Positions 17,502-26,359 of a stretch of DNA of 64,000 bases are shown here, piece after piece; positions within the stretch are counted from its first letter, which is position 1; each line of letters opens with the position of its first letter. Source of the stretch: GCA-002793235 sp965267355 (GTDB taxonomy: Bacteria > Bacteroidota > Bacteroidia > Flavobacteriales_E > Vicingaceae). Made by a program: the position numbers and the translations under genes. The notes under the pieces are model-generated. The model made no database searches, was not told the origin of the DNA, and saw only the letters and a list, made by a program, of their open reading frames with translations. The stretch covers positions 1,984,001-2,048,000 of the forward strand of contig OZ253956.1 of assembly GCA_965267355.1 (NCBI GenBank). The letters are read 5' to 3'.

Positions 17502-19121
17502 ATGAATCAAACAGTAACCATAAACATTAGCGGAATAGTTTTTCATATAGAGGTAGATGCCTATGAAGAATTAAAAAATTATCTGAACAAGATTAAAAGC
17601 TATTTTAATAATTCTCAAGAAAGAGAAGAAATAATGGCTGATATTGAAGCTAGAATTGCTGAGCTTTTTAATGAAAAGATATCAGATGTAAATCAGGTTA
17701 TTTTAATGAAAGATGTTCAAGAAGTAGTTGAGGTGATGGGTAAACCAGAGCAGTATTTAAGTGAAGAAGATGAGGAGGAAAGAGTGGAACAAGAAAGTAA
17801 AACTTATTATTCGTCTTCAGGAAAAAAATTCTTTAGAAATCCAGATGAAAGAGTATTAGGAGGTGTTTGTTCAGGAATAGCAGCATACTTTGGTTTTGAT
17901 ACCATTTGGATGAGGTTGTTTTTTGTAATGACCACTTTGTTTTTAGGTTTTGGTCCAGCGTTATACATTATTTTATGGATTGTAATTCCTGAAGCAAAGA
18001 CAGCTTCTGATAAGTTACAAATGAGGGGGGAACCTATTAATGTTGATAATATAGGTAAGAAAGTAGAAGAAGAAGCGGAGAAAGTAAATGAAAAGATTAA
18101 AAATATAGATTCAAATAAAATAGGCAATTCAGTAGAAAGCTTTTTTGCAGGGTTGGGAAACGTGTTAATGGCTATTTTTAATGGTTTAAGTAAAGTAATT
18201 GGTGTTGTTTTATTAGTTGTTGGATTATTTCTTGGGATTTGGTTTCTAATAGGATTATTTGATGATAGCTTAATATTTTCCTATACATCAACAGGTATTT
18301 CGGTAATAGAGGCCAGGGAGTTTTTTGAACTAATTTTTTCGTCACAAGATCAATTTAATATCTTTTTGATTGCTTTAATAGTTGTAGTTGCAATTCCTAT
18401 AGTTGGGTTGATTTTAGGAGGTATAAAAATGCTTTTTAAGATAAATACTAACACTGGGTTAGGAATTTCATTGGCAATTCTTTGGTTTATTGGACTTTTT
18501 ACAACTATTACCTTAGGATTGGTAACGGCATCAGAATACAAGTCTGATGAAAAAAATAATAAGATTGTAACTTTACCTAGTAGTTATAACACTTACAGTT
18601 TAAAAGTAAATAAAGAAAGCATGCCGGGAGAGATAATGCTTGAGTTGGATGATTTTTCGGTTTCTTTAAAAGATGCTAAGTTTTATAGCAATGAGGTTGA
18701 ATTGACTATAGAAGAGAGTGATAATGATAGCTTAGAATTATTAATAATCAATAAAGCTCATGGAAAAACAACCAAGGATGCATTAAAAAAAGCAAGAAGT
18801 ATTGACTATCAATATAAAGTACAAGATAGTACTATAGTATTTAATAATTATTGGTCAACATTAAAAGAATACAGATTGAGAGGGCAAGAAGTTGAGTTAG
18901 TATTAAAAATGCCAATAGGTACTTCGGTTTATCTTGACGAATCTTTACAAGATTTTATTTATGATATAGATAACGTTACTGATACTTGGGATAGAGATAT
19001 GTTAGAAAATAAATGGATAATGCTAGAAGATGGATTGACTTGTTTAAACTGTAATGATATAGATGGAGTAACTAAAATAGAAGTGGATTCAATTCTTTCA
19101 TATGAACCTATTGAAGAATAG
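17502..19121 (+). CDS. PspC domain-containing membrane protein
   Basis: The 539-aa product begins with a roughly 90-residue soluble domain (TVTINISGIVFHIEVDAYEE; helix with Glu/Arg repeats) and then has a PspC domain (about residues 105-165: RNPDERVLGGVCSGIAAYFG, then a hydrophobic helix). Further helices are seen near 230, 285 and 325, and the C-terminal third (about 350-539) is an extracytoplasmic beta-rich region. PspC-like proteins take part in phage-shock/envelope stress responses. Location behind a padR gene suggests its level is controlled by that repressor. The exact function is unknown. Confidence 0.87.
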   Translation: MNQTVTINISGIVFHIEVDAYEELKNYLNKIKSYFNNSQEREEIMADIEARIAELFNEKISDVNQVILMKDVQEVVEVMGKPEQYLSEEDEEERVEQESKTYYSSSGKKFFRNPDERVLGGVCSGIAAYFGFDTIWMRLFFVMTTLFLGFGPALYIILWIVIPEAKTASDKLQMRGEPINVDNIGKKVEEEAEKVNEKIKNIDSNKIGNSVESFFAGLGNVLMAIFNGLSKVIGVVLLVVGLFLGIWFLIGLFDDSLIFSYTSTGISVIEAREFFELIFSSQDQFNIFLIALIVVVAIPIVGLILGGIKMLFKINTNTGLGISLAILWFIGLFTTITLGLVTASEYKSDEKNNKIVTLPSSYNTYSLKVNKESMPGEIMLELDDFSVSLKDAKFYSNEVELTIEESDNDSLELLIINKAHGKTTKDALKKARSIDYQYKVQDSTIVFNNYWSTLKEYRLRGQEVELVLKMPIGTSVYLDESLQDFIYDIDNVTDTWDRDMLENKWIMLEDGLTCLNCNDIDGVTKIEVDSILSYEPIEE

Positions 19122-19251
19122 ATTGCCAACTATCATTTTATGTTACCGATAGTGTAAAAGGAAATAAATTTAGCATAATTCTTGCTTAGTTTTAGGGTAA
19201 GATTAATTAGTGTACCACCTAGAAAATGACTTTCCTGTTTAGTTAGTGCAG

Positions 19252-19274
19252 AGTCCCCGCCCCAGGCGGGGACT
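19252..19274. other. GC-rich perfect hairpin in the longest intergenic gap
   Basis: A 10-bp perfect stem AGTCCCCGCC/GGCGGGGACT with a 3-nt CCA loop stands out in AT-rich surroundings. It is 130 nt past the PspC stop and 85 nt before the flippase start. The following bases (TATTCGTT) are only moderately T-rich, so it may be a terminator of the PspC operon or a dispersed hairpin repeat. The rest of 19122-19359 shows no gene. Confidence 0.7.
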
Positions 19275-19335
19275 TATTCGTTAAAAAAGGTTAATTAATA
19301 AAAATACATTAATGCTACACACAACAAATTAACTT

Positions 19336-19343
19336 TATATTTG
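19336..19343 (+). promoter_or_regulatory. -7 box of the flippase gene
   Basis: TATATTTG matches TAnnTTTG and lies 16 nt upstream of the ATG at 19360. No clear -33 TTG is seen. Confidence 0.4.
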
Positions 19344-19359
19344 TTTCATATCTTTTTGA

Positions 19360-20850
19360 ATGGGAATAGTAGTTCGACAAAGTATTTACAACTCTTTGGC
19401 TTCTTACCTTGGTGTAATTATAGGAGCAATAAATACCATTGTATTGTTTCCTAATATTTTTACTGCAGATGAGTTTGGTTTAACTCGTGTAATTGGAGCA
19501 GCAGCAACCTTGTTTAGTTCATTTAGTCTATTTGCAACTCCAAATTCAACTATTAAATTTTTCCCGTTTTTTAAAGATAAGGCTAAAAAACACAACGGTT
19601 TTTTGTTTTACTCACTTTCAATTCCATTAATCGGATATGTGATTTTTGTTATTCTATCGTATTTATTTAAGGGTAATATCATTGATCATTATTCAGGTAA
19701 GTCTACTTTGTTTAGCGACTACTTTAATTACATTCCATTACTGGTTTTTTACATAATGTATTTTAAAGTGTTTGATGCTTATTTGAGGGGAGTCCTTAAA
19801 ACAGTAATCCAAAGCTTCTTAAACAATGTGGTATTGCGTTTCTCATGGACAATACTAATAGTATTGTATTATTATGATATACTGTCGTTTGAACAATTTA
19901 TTTTTTATTACTTCAACATGTATGCACTAATATTATTGATATTAGTGGTTTATACAGCTTATTTAAAGCAACTATTTCTTCTTCCAAACTTTAAAATGTT
20001 TACAAAAGAGAGGTTGAAGGAAATGTTGACCTATGCTTTGTTTGTAATACTGGGCTCTAGTTCCGCTATGCTTGCCGGCACTATAGATTCTTTAATGATT
20101 GGAGCTTTGGTAGAAGATGGATTGTCTAATGTAGCTTTTTATTCTGTTGCGTTATATATAGGAACGGTTATCATAATTCCTTATCAATCATTAAGTAGAA
20201 TAGCTAACTCCATCATTTCTGATGCCTGGAAAAAAAACGATACCAAAGAAATAGAACATATTTATAAACAGTCATCACTTAACCTATTAATTGTAGGTTC
20301 ATTAATATTTTTGGGTATATGGTTAAATGCAGATAATATCTTTCAAATACTTCCAAAAGAATATGGTTCAGCAAAATATGTGCTATTGTTTGTCTGTTTG
20401 GCTAAATTGTATGATGTAAGCACTGGTGTAAACTCTAGTATTATTCAGTTTTCTCCTTTCTATAAATTAATGCTGTATTTTAACTTATTGCTGATGGGTT
20501 TATTAATTGCTACTAACTATTGGTTAATACCAATTATGGGAATAGAGGGGGCAGCTTTAGCAACATTACTCTCTATTTTTACAACTAATACGTTAAGGCT
20601 TTTTATAATTAAAGTTAAGATGAATGTTCTACCTTTTGATAGTCGCTCTTTATTAGTGATTGTTGTTGGAGGAATTACATTTTTAGTTGGATATTTTATT
20701 CCAAAGTTAGAATGGTTTTTAGCTGATATAATAGTTCGTTCATTAACGGTTTCTATTCTTTTTATGGTGCCTATCTATTTATTAAAAATATCCAAAGAGT
20801 TTAATGGTATTATAGATAAGGTTTTGAAATTAGCGAAGCTGAAAAAATAA
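19360..20850 (+). CDS. Polysaccharide flippase-like membrane protein (Wzx/MATE superfamily)
   Basis: The 496-aa product is almost entirely hydrophobic, with about 12-14 membrane helices, and starts with a short amphipathic N-terminus typical of oligosaccharide flippases (RQSIYNSLASYLGVIIGAIN). The segment GIEGAALATLLSIFTTNTLRL near residue 390-410 is characteristic of this superfamily. Such proteins flip lipid-linked oligosaccharides across the inner membrane. No glycosyltransferase is adjacent, but a glycosylphosphotransferase lies at 7555-8970. The transported glycan is unknown. Confidence 0.88.
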   Translation: MGIVVRQSIYNSLASYLGVIIGAINTIVLFPNIFTADEFGLTRVIGAAATLFSSFSLFATPNSTIKFFPFFKDKAKKHNGFLFYSLSIPLIGYVIFVILSYLFKGNIIDHYSGKSTLFSDYFNYIPLLVFYIMYFKVFDAYLRGVLKTVIQSFLNNVVLRFSWTILIVLYYYDILSFEQFIFYYFNMYALILLILVVYTAYLKQLFLLPNFKMFTKERLKEMLTYALFVILGSSSAMLAGTIDSLMIGALVEDGLSNVAFYSVALYIGTVIIIPYQSLSRIANSIISDAWKKNDTKEIEHIYKQSSLNLLIVGSLIFLGIWLNADNIFQILPKEYGSAKYVLLFVCLAKLYDVSTGVNSSIIQFSPFYKLMLYFNLLLMGLLIATNYWLIPIMGIEGAALATLLSIFTTNTLRLFIIKVKMNVLPFDSRSLLVIVVGGITFLVGYFIPKLEWFLADIIVRSLTVSILFMVPIYLLKISKEFNGIIDKVLKLAKLKK

Positions 20851-20853
20851 GTT

Positions 20854-20861
20854 TAACTTTG
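20854..20861 (+). promoter_or_regulatory. -7 box of the 70-aa protein gene
   Basis: TAACTTTG ends only 4 nt before the ATG at 20866, so the small protein may be made from a leaderless transcript in addition to read-through from the flippase gene. Confidence 0.45.
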
Positions 20862-20865
20862 TAAC

Positions 20866-21078
20866 ATGAAATTAGCATTAATTGTTATTGGTTTATTGGC
20901 ACTAGGCATCTTTGGAATGGCAGTTAAAATTATTTTTAAGAAAGGCGGTAAGTTTGATAAAACTTGTGCTAGTGCTAGTAGTGTTTTAAATGCTGATGGA
21001 GAACCTTGCGGTTTTTGTGGTGCTATGCCAGATGAGCAATGCAAGAAAGAAGATGAAGAAGGAAAAGAGGCTGCTTAA
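20866..21078 (+). CDS. Small membrane-anchored Cys-rich protein
   Basis: The 70-aa product has an N-terminal membrane helix (about residues 3-23), a short basic stretch (FKKGGKFD), then a Cys-rich segment with Cys at about 36, 49, 52 and 60 (GEPCGFCGAMPDEQC) and an acidic tail. The CxxC pair could bind metal or do thiol chemistry. Small proteins of this pattern recur in Flavobacteriia as conserved hypotheticals, to my knowledge without a function. Its TAA stop overlaps that of trmD in a shared TTAA. Confidence 0.75.
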   Translation: MKLALIVIGLLALGIFGMAVKIIFKKGGKFDKTCASASSVLNADGEPCGFCGAMPDEQCKKEDEEGKEAA

Positions 21079-21749
21079 TCCAATAAATCAGGTCTTCGTT
21101 GTTTCGTTCGTTCAAGGGCTTTTTCCTCTCGCCACTTTTCAATAGCCTTGTGATTTCCAGATAATAATACCTCAGGCACTTTATTTCCTTTATAATCTTC
21201 AGGTCGCGTATAAACAGGCGGTGCTAATAGGTTGTCTTGAAAGCTATCAGTTAAAGCAGATGTTTCATCACTAATAACTCCTGGTATTAATCGAATAATG
21301 GCATCACTTAATATGGCGGCAGGTAATTCGCCCCCTGTTAAAACAAAATCTCCAACAGATATTTCTTTGGTAATAAACAATTCTCTAACTCTTTCATCTA
21401 CCCCTTTGTAATGACCAGCTAGAATAATAATGTTCTTTTTCAACGAAAGTTGGTTAACCATTCCTTGGTTCATGGTTTCTCCATCAGGAGTCATGTAAAT
21501 TATTTCATCATAAGTTCTTTCCGATTGCAGTTTTTCTATACAATCAGCTATAGGTTCTATTTGCATTACCATGCCTGCTCCACCACCAAAAGCATAATCG
21601 TCAATGCTTTTTTGCTTGTTGGTAGAATAATCCCTTAGGTTATGAACAACAACTTCAACTAAGCCTTTATCCTGAGCTCTTTTTAATATAGAAGCATTAA
21701 AAGGGCTCTCTAGTAGCTCAGGTAAAACAGTTATGATGTCAATTCTCAT
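21075..21749 (-). CDS. trmD: tRNA (guanine(37)-N1)-methyltransferase TrmD
   Basis: The 224-aa SPOUT-class enzyme methylates G37 of tRNAs to prevent frameshifting. It shows the family start MRIDIITVLPEL, the knot region with YMTPDGETMNQ, ILAGHYKGVDERV, and ISVGDFVLTGGELPA, followed by VLLSGNHKAIEKWR. Length is normal. It stands alone here; the rpsP/rimM/rplS genes usually grouped with it in other bacteria are absent. Confidence 0.96.
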   Translation of the reverse strand: MRIDIITVLPELLESPFNASILKRAQDKGLVEVVVHNLRDYSTNKQKSIDDYAFGGGAGMVMQIEPIADCIEKLQSERTYDEIIYMTPDGETMNQGMVNQLSLKKNIIILAGHYKGVDERVRELFITKEISVGDFVLTGGELPAAILSDAIIRLIPGVISDETSALTDSFQDNLLAPPVYTRPEDYKGNKVPEVLLSGNHKAIEKWREEKALERTKQRRPDLLD

Positions 21750-21753
21750 ATAG

Positions 21754-21761
21754 CAAATGTA
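21754..21761 (-). promoter_or_regulatory. -7 box of trmD
   Basis: Read on the minus strand this is TACATTTG followed by C, ending 4 nt before the trmD ATG. It is divergent from the biotin operon promoter. Confidence 0.5.
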
Positions 21762-21792
21762 ATCACTTTAAAACTTTTAGTTTTAGTTCAAT

Positions 21793-21819
21793 TTGAAGTT
21801 ACTTTATTAATTAAATTTG
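21793..21819 (+). promoter_or_regulatory. Promoter of the biotin operon
   Basis: TTG at 21793-21795 and TAAATTTG at 21812-21819 with a 16-nt spacer, slightly shorter than usual, lie 18 nt before the bioB ATG. I see no BirA-type dyad operator around it. Confidence 0.45.
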
Positions 21820-21837
21820 TTCTCAAATTCGATTGGT

Positions 21838-22950
21838 ATGACAGAAATAAGAAGTAACTGGACAAAAGAAGAAATCAAAGCAATTTATGATAAATCATTT
21901 ATGGATTTATTATATGAAGCAGCATCTGTGCATAGGGTTAACCATAATCCAAATGAGGTGCAAGTTAGTTCGTTAATTTCTATAAAAACAGGAGGGTGCT
22001 CTGAGGATTGTGCATATTGTCCACAAGCTGCTAGGTATCATACTAATATTGAAAAAAATGATTTGATGACTGTTGACCAAGTAAAGCAGATGGCAGTTAA
22101 TGCAAAAGAAGGAGGAGCCAGTAGAGTTTGTTTAGGAGCAGCATGGAGAAATGTTACCAATAACGAGGAGTTTGATAATGTGTTGGAGATGGTAAAAGAG
22201 GTAAATGACATGAATATGGAAGTTTGCTGTACATTAGGAATGTTATCACAAGATCAAGCTCGTAGATTAAAAGAAGCTGGTTTATATGCTTATAACCATA
22301 ATTTAGATTCATCTGAAGATTTTTATAAAGAAATTATTTCTACAAGAGGTTATGACGATAGATTGAGAACTATAGAACATGCTCAGAACGAAGGTATTCA
22401 TGTATGTTCTGGGGGTATAATTGGAATGGGTGAAACTGATGAGGATAGAATAGGAATGTTATATACACTATCTAATCTTAATCCACACCCTGGTTCTGTG
22501 CCAATTAATGGTTTAGTTCCTGTTCCTGGTACTCCGTTAGAAGAGCAACAAGCGGTTTCTATTTTTGAGATGGTAAGAATGATTGCTACGGCAAGAATTG
22601 TTATGCCTAAAGCTCAAGTTCGTTTGTCTGCTGGTAGAACTCAGATGACAAAAGAAGGGCAAGCATTGGCTTTCTTTGCTGGAGCAAATTCAATATTTGC
22701 TGGTGACAAATTATTAACTACTCCAAATCCTGAATACAACGAAGATATGGAGTTGTTTAAAATGTTAGGAATCTCTCCAAAAGAAGCTTTTGTTGATGGT
22801 GAGAAGCCAGAAACAGTTGAGTCATACAAAGAGGTAAGAGAGGAAGGTAGAGAAGAGTGGAGTAGGCCTGGTCATACTATTGAAAAGAATGTTGCCGCAA
22901 CAGAAAAAGGTAAAGCAGCAAGAAGAGCACTGAAGGAAACTGTAAAATAG
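21838..22950 (+). CDS. bioB: Biotin synthase
   Basis: The 370-aa radical-SAM enzyme inserts sulfur into dethiobiotin to give biotin. The CxxxCxxC cluster motif is in GGCSEDCAYCPQAARY, followed by GASRVCLGAAWRN, YNHNLDSSEDFY and the C-terminal VRLSAGRTQM, where the Arg coordinates the second (2Fe-2S) cluster. ATG 21838 is chosen over a TTG at 21817 because the promoter box covers that earlier codon. First gene of a bioB-bioF-bioD-bioA operon, though the gap to bioF is only 6 nt. Confidence 0.96.
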   Translation: MTEIRSNWTKEEIKAIYDKSFMDLLYEAASVHRVNHNPNEVQVSSLISIKTGGCSEDCAYCPQAARYHTNIEKNDLMTVDQVKQMAVNAKEGGASRVCLGAAWRNVTNNEEFDNVLEMVKEVNDMNMEVCCTLGMLSQDQARRLKEAGLYAYNHNLDSSEDFYKEIISTRGYDDRLRTIEHAQNEGIHVCSGGIIGMGETDEDRIGMLYTLSNLNPHPGSVPINGLVPVPGTPLEEQQAVSIFEMVRMIATARIVMPKAQVRLSAGRTQMTKEGQALAFFAGANSIFAGDKLLTTPNPEYNEDMELFKMLGISPKEAFVDGEKPETVESYKEVREEGREEWSRPGHTIEKNVAATEKGKAARRALKETVK

Positions 22951-22956
22951 TTTTCG

Positions 22957-24045
22957 GTGAAAACTCACCACATACATATCCAACAAAAATTAGCGGATAG
23001 AAAGGCAAGTAATGCTTTAAGAGAACTTAAGGTTAACGATGGGTTACTTGACTTTTGCTCTAATGATTATTTAGGCTTCTCTAAAGAATCATCTATTCAT
23101 CAGGTTGATAATGTTAACCAATATGGATCTACTGGATCTAGGTTGATTTCTGGTAATAATAAGGTAACAGAGGAAGTTGAGAATTTTTTAGCTGATTTTT
23201 ATAATGCTGAAGCTGCATTAATATTTAATTCTGGTTATAGTGCGAATCTTGGTTTCTTTTCTTGCGTTCCTCAAAGAGGAGATACAATTATTTACGATGA
23301 GTTAATTCATGCCTCCATAAGAGATGGAATACGATTGTCTAATTCTAATTCTTTTTCTTTTAGACATAATAACATTGATTCACTCCAATCTAAAATCGAA
23401 AAGGCTGAAGGCAACATTTATGTCGTGGTTGAATCGGTATACAGTATGGATGGAGATGAAGCTCCTTTAAAAGAAATAGCAAGTTTATGTGGCGATAATG
23501 ATATTGCTCTTATAGTAGATGAGGCTCATGCAGTTGGGATTTTTGGAGAAGGAAGAGGTTTAGTTTCTGAATTGAATTTAGAAAATGAAATTTTTGCTAG
23601 AATAATAACATTTGGAAAGGCTTATGGTGCTCATGGAGCAGCTGTTTTAGGAAATAATGATTTAAAAAATTACTTAATCAATTTTTCAAGACCATTGATA
23701 TATACAACTGCTCTGCCTCAAGCTAATGTAATGACTATTAGAAAGGCACATCAATTTTTAGTTGATAGCTTTGAGAGAGTTAATGAGTTAAAACAGAATA
23801 TTTCGGTATTTAAAACTTCATTTAAAGGAAAGTTAATTGAATCTAGAAGTGCTATTCAATGTGTTATTATTACAGGGGTTGATGAGGTTAAAAAGATTGC
23901 AGAAGATATTCAAAACAAAGGTTTTGATGTAAGACCTATATTAAGTCCTACTGTCCCTCATGGACAAGAGCGTTTGAGGATATGTTTACATAGTTTTAAC
24001 ACCAAAGAACAAATAGAAGATTTAGTAGAAGCCATCGAGATATGA
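22957..24045 (+). CDS. bioF: 8-amino-7-oxononanoate synthase
   Basis: The 362-aa PLP enzyme condenses pimeloyl thioester with alanine to form 8-amino-7-oxononanoate (KAPA). Visible features: FCSNDYLGFS, GSTGSRLISGNNKVTEEVE, the PLP-ring His region FNSGYSANLGFF, DEAHAVGIFGEGRG with the cofactor Asp, and the Schiff-base Lys in ITFGKAYGAHGAA. It starts with GTG, 6 nt after the bioB stop, and overlaps bioD by 4 nt (ATGA). Slightly shorter than the E. coli enzyme (about 384 aa). Confidence 0.94.
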   Translation: MKTHHIHIQQKLADRKASNALRELKVNDGLLDFCSNDYLGFSKESSIHQVDNVNQYGSTGSRLISGNNKVTEEVENFLADFYNAEAALIFNSGYSANLGFFSCVPQRGDTIIYDELIHASIRDGIRLSNSNSFSFRHNNIDSLQSKIEKAEGNIYVVVESVYSMDGDEAPLKEIASLCGDNDIALIVDEAHAVGIFGEGRGLVSELNLENEIFARIITFGKAYGAHGAAVLGNNDLKNYLINFSRPLIYTTALPQANVMTIRKAHQFLVDSFERVNELKQNISVFKTSFKGKLIESRSAIQCVIITGVDEVKKIAEDIQNKGFDVRPILSPTVPHGQERLRICLHSFNTKEQIEDLVEAIEI

Positions 24046-24650
24046 AAAAATACTTTGTAACAGGAATAGGAACTGATGTAGGAAAAACAGTTGTTGCAGC
24101 TATGCTTACAGAAGCATTAGAAGCTGATTATTGGAAGCCTGTACAAGCTGGAGATTTACATAATTCTGATACCATTAAGGTACAGAATTTAATATCGAAT
24201 ACTACAACTAAGTTTCATCAAGAAGCATATGCTTTAAATGAACCTATGTCACCTCATGCAGCTGCAAGAATTGATGGGATTAAAGTGATGTTAGATGAAA
24301 TTAAAACTCCCGAAACATCAAATAATTTGATAGTTGAAGGTGCTGGTGGTCTTATGGTTCCACTTAACGATGAAGATTTAATTATTGATTTGATTAAGCA
24401 TCTATCACTAGAAGTGATCTTAGTATCACAAAATTATTTAGGTAGTATCAATCATACTATTTTAAGTATTGATGCTCTAGTAAATAGAGGAATTCCTGTT
24501 AAAGGTATAGTCTTTAATGGGCCAGAGAATAAGGAAACAGAATCATTTATTTTGAATTATTCTAATCTGCCTGTTATTGGAAGGGTTCAACAGCATGAAG
24601 AGGTGAATAAGGAAATAGTGTTAAGCTATAAAAACAAATTTGAGTTATGA
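24042..24650 (+). CDS. bioD: Dethiobiotin synthetase
   Basis: The 202-aa ATP-dependent enzyme closes the ureido ring, converting 7,8-diaminononanoate and CO2 to dethiobiotin. P-loop GIGTDVGKTVVAAML near residues 8-22, YWKPVQAGD, EPMSPHAAARIDG and VEGAGGLMVPL are the family motifs. Start overlaps the bioF stop by 4 nt, and its stop overlaps the bioA start by 4 nt. Confidence 0.95.
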   Translation: MKKYFVTGIGTDVGKTVVAAMLTEALEADYWKPVQAGDLHNSDTIKVQNLISNTTTKFHQEAYALNEPMSPHAAARIDGIKVMLDEIKTPETSNNLIVEGAGGLMVPLNDEDLIIDLIKHLSLEVILVSQNYLGSINHTILSIDALVNRGIPVKGIVFNGPENKETESFILNYSNLPVIGRVQQHEEVNKEIVLSYKNKFEL

Positions 24651-25906
24651 ATTTGAAGCAGAAAGATGACAAGTATATATGGCATCCATTTAACCACAAA
24701 GGGACAGAAATTGTTCCTGTTGTTAAGGCTGAAGGAGCATATGTTTATGGTGAAGAAGGTAAAAAGTATATAGATGGTTTTTCTAGTTGGTGGGTAAATA
24801 TTCACGGTCATTGTAATCCATACATTGTTCAGAAAATTAATGAGCAATTAACCACATTAGAACATGTGGCTTTTGGTGGCTTTACTCATCCGCAAGCAGT
24901 TAAATTAGCAGAACGTTTAGTTGATTTATTACCAAATAAAATCAATAAGATATTCTTTTCTGATAATGGTTCTACGGCAAATGAAGTTGCGCTTAAAATG
25001 GCTATTCAGTATTGGTTTAATAAAGGCGAAGAGCGTAATAAGTTTATCACTTTTACTAACGATTATCACGGGGATACTTTTGGAAGTATGAGCTTAACAG
25101 CTAGGGGAGGTTTTAATGAGCCTTTTGAACGTTTTTTATTTAATGTTGAGTTTGTAGATACTCCTAACGAATCGAATAAAGAAAGAGTATTAAAAGAGTT
25201 AGAAAATCATTTAAAAACGAACGAAGTTGCTGCGTTTATTTTTGAACCAATTGTTCAAGGAGCCGCTGGTATGTTGATGCATTCACCAGAGATATTGTCT
25301 GAAATGATTGGTTTGTGTGAAAAGTATGGAGTGGTTACCATTGCTGATGAAGTGTTAACAGGGTTTTACCGAACAGGAAAAATGTTTGCAGTTGAACACT
25401 TAGAACATCAACCAGATATCATTTGCTTATCAAAAGGTGTAACAGGAGGTTTTATGACGATGGGAGTTACAGGGGTTTCACAAAAGATATTTGATGCTTT
25501 TGATTCAATGAATAAGAAGCATACTTTTTTACATGGGCACTCCTATACTGGTAATGCTTTGGCATGTGCTGCAGCCAATGCTTCATTAGATTTATTTGAA
25601 AAAGAAGAAACAATTAAGAATGTTAATAGAATAGCAAATGCTCAAAAAACTTTTATTGATAACATTTCAAACCACCAAAGAATTAGGGATGCTCGGAATT
25701 TTGGAACCATTGCAGCGATTGAATTAGATACAGAAGGTGAGAGTAATTATTTTAACAGTAAAGGAAATGAAGCTTATCTGTGGTTTATGGAAAAAGGAAT
25801 TATTCTTAGGCCATTGGGCAATGTATTAATAATGATTCCTCCTTATTGTATTGAACAAAAAGATTTGGACTATATCTATAAAACAATAAGGGAGTACCTA
25901 GGCTAA
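24647..25906 (+). CDS. bioA: Adenosylmethionine-8-amino-7-oxononanoate aminotransferase
   Basis: The 419-aa class III aminotransferase uses S-adenosylmethionine as amino donor to make 7,8-diaminononanoate. Family features: WHPFNHKGT near the N-terminus, SSWWVNIHGHCNP, the PLP-phosphate loop SDNGSTANEVALKMA, IADEVLTGFYRTG with the cofactor Asp, the Schiff-base Lys in CLSKGVTGGFMTMG, and HGHSYTGNALACAAA. Last gene of the operon. bioC and bioH, which make the pimeloyl precursor, are not in the window. Confidence 0.95.
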   Translation: MNLKQKDDKYIWHPFNHKGTEIVPVVKAEGAYVYGEEGKKYIDGFSSWWVNIHGHCNPYIVQKINEQLTTLEHVAFGGFTHPQAVKLAERLVDLLPNKINKIFFSDNGSTANEVALKMAIQYWFNKGEERNKFITFTNDYHGDTFGSMSLTARGGFNEPFERFLFNVEFVDTPNESNKERVLKELENHLKTNEVAAFIFEPIVQGAAGMLMHSPEILSEMIGLCEKYGVVTIADEVLTGFYRTGKMFAVEHLEHQPDIICLSKGVTGGFMTMGVTGVSQKIFDAFDSMNKKHTFLHGHSYTGNALACAAANASLDLFEKEETIKNVNRIANAQKTFIDNISNHQRIRDARNFGTIAAIELDTEGESNYFNSKGNEAYLWFMEKGIILRPLGNVLIMIPPYCIEQKDLDYIYKTIREYLG

Positions 25907-25907
25907 A

Positions 25908-26234
25908 CTAAGACTTAGATTCTTCAATTAATTCAGAACTTAATTTCTTATAAATTCGCTCTCTATCAAATCGATTGATGGTCAATTTATATTTTCTAAT
26001 ATAAACAAATAATAATGTAACTATAATAGAACCAACTATAGCCATTATTATTGAAGTTATTTTATCTGTCACTCCAATATACCCGAAAGTTTTGTAGCAA
26101 ATAAAAAAAGAAAGCACTAATAAAGCTAAGAGTTCAAACCAGTTTAAGGCAACTTTTATTTTAAGCTCAGCATAATATTTCTTAAAGAGTTTATCACGCT
26201 CTTTGTAACTTAATTTTATTTTAGATGCTGCCAC
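25908..26234 (-). CDS. Hypothetical membrane protein, two helices
   Basis: The 108-aa product has two hydrophobic helices (about residues 31-50 and 60-82) between a Lys/Glu-rich N-terminus and a basic C-terminus. No family is recognised. Its stop lies 1 nt from the bioA stop on the opposite strand. A weak box resembling TACCTTTA lies upstream. Whether it is linked to neighbouring genes cannot be judged. Confidence 0.65.
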   Translation of the reverse strand: MAASKIKLSYKERDKLFKKYYAELKIKVALNWFELLALLVLSFFICYKTFGYIGVTDKITSIIMAIVGSIIVTLLFVYIRKYKLTINRFDRERIYKKLSSELIEESKS

Positions 26235-26359
26235 TTTTTAGCTTTATGCCTAATACCTTAAGATAAAGGTAATCTAATAATAAATTAAAAAAAGAAAAAT
26301 AGCTAATTAGTTATCAACTAAGTGAAAATACTTAGAATTCTAATTGATATATTAACCTA

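Noticed and set aside
17807..18127. 106-codon open frame on the minus strand
   Set aside because: Antisense to the PspC gene, with no start signal or recognisable domain.
21817..21837. Upstream TTG start for bioB
   Set aside because: It overlaps the TAAATTTG promoter box; ATG 21838 begins the normal family N-terminus.
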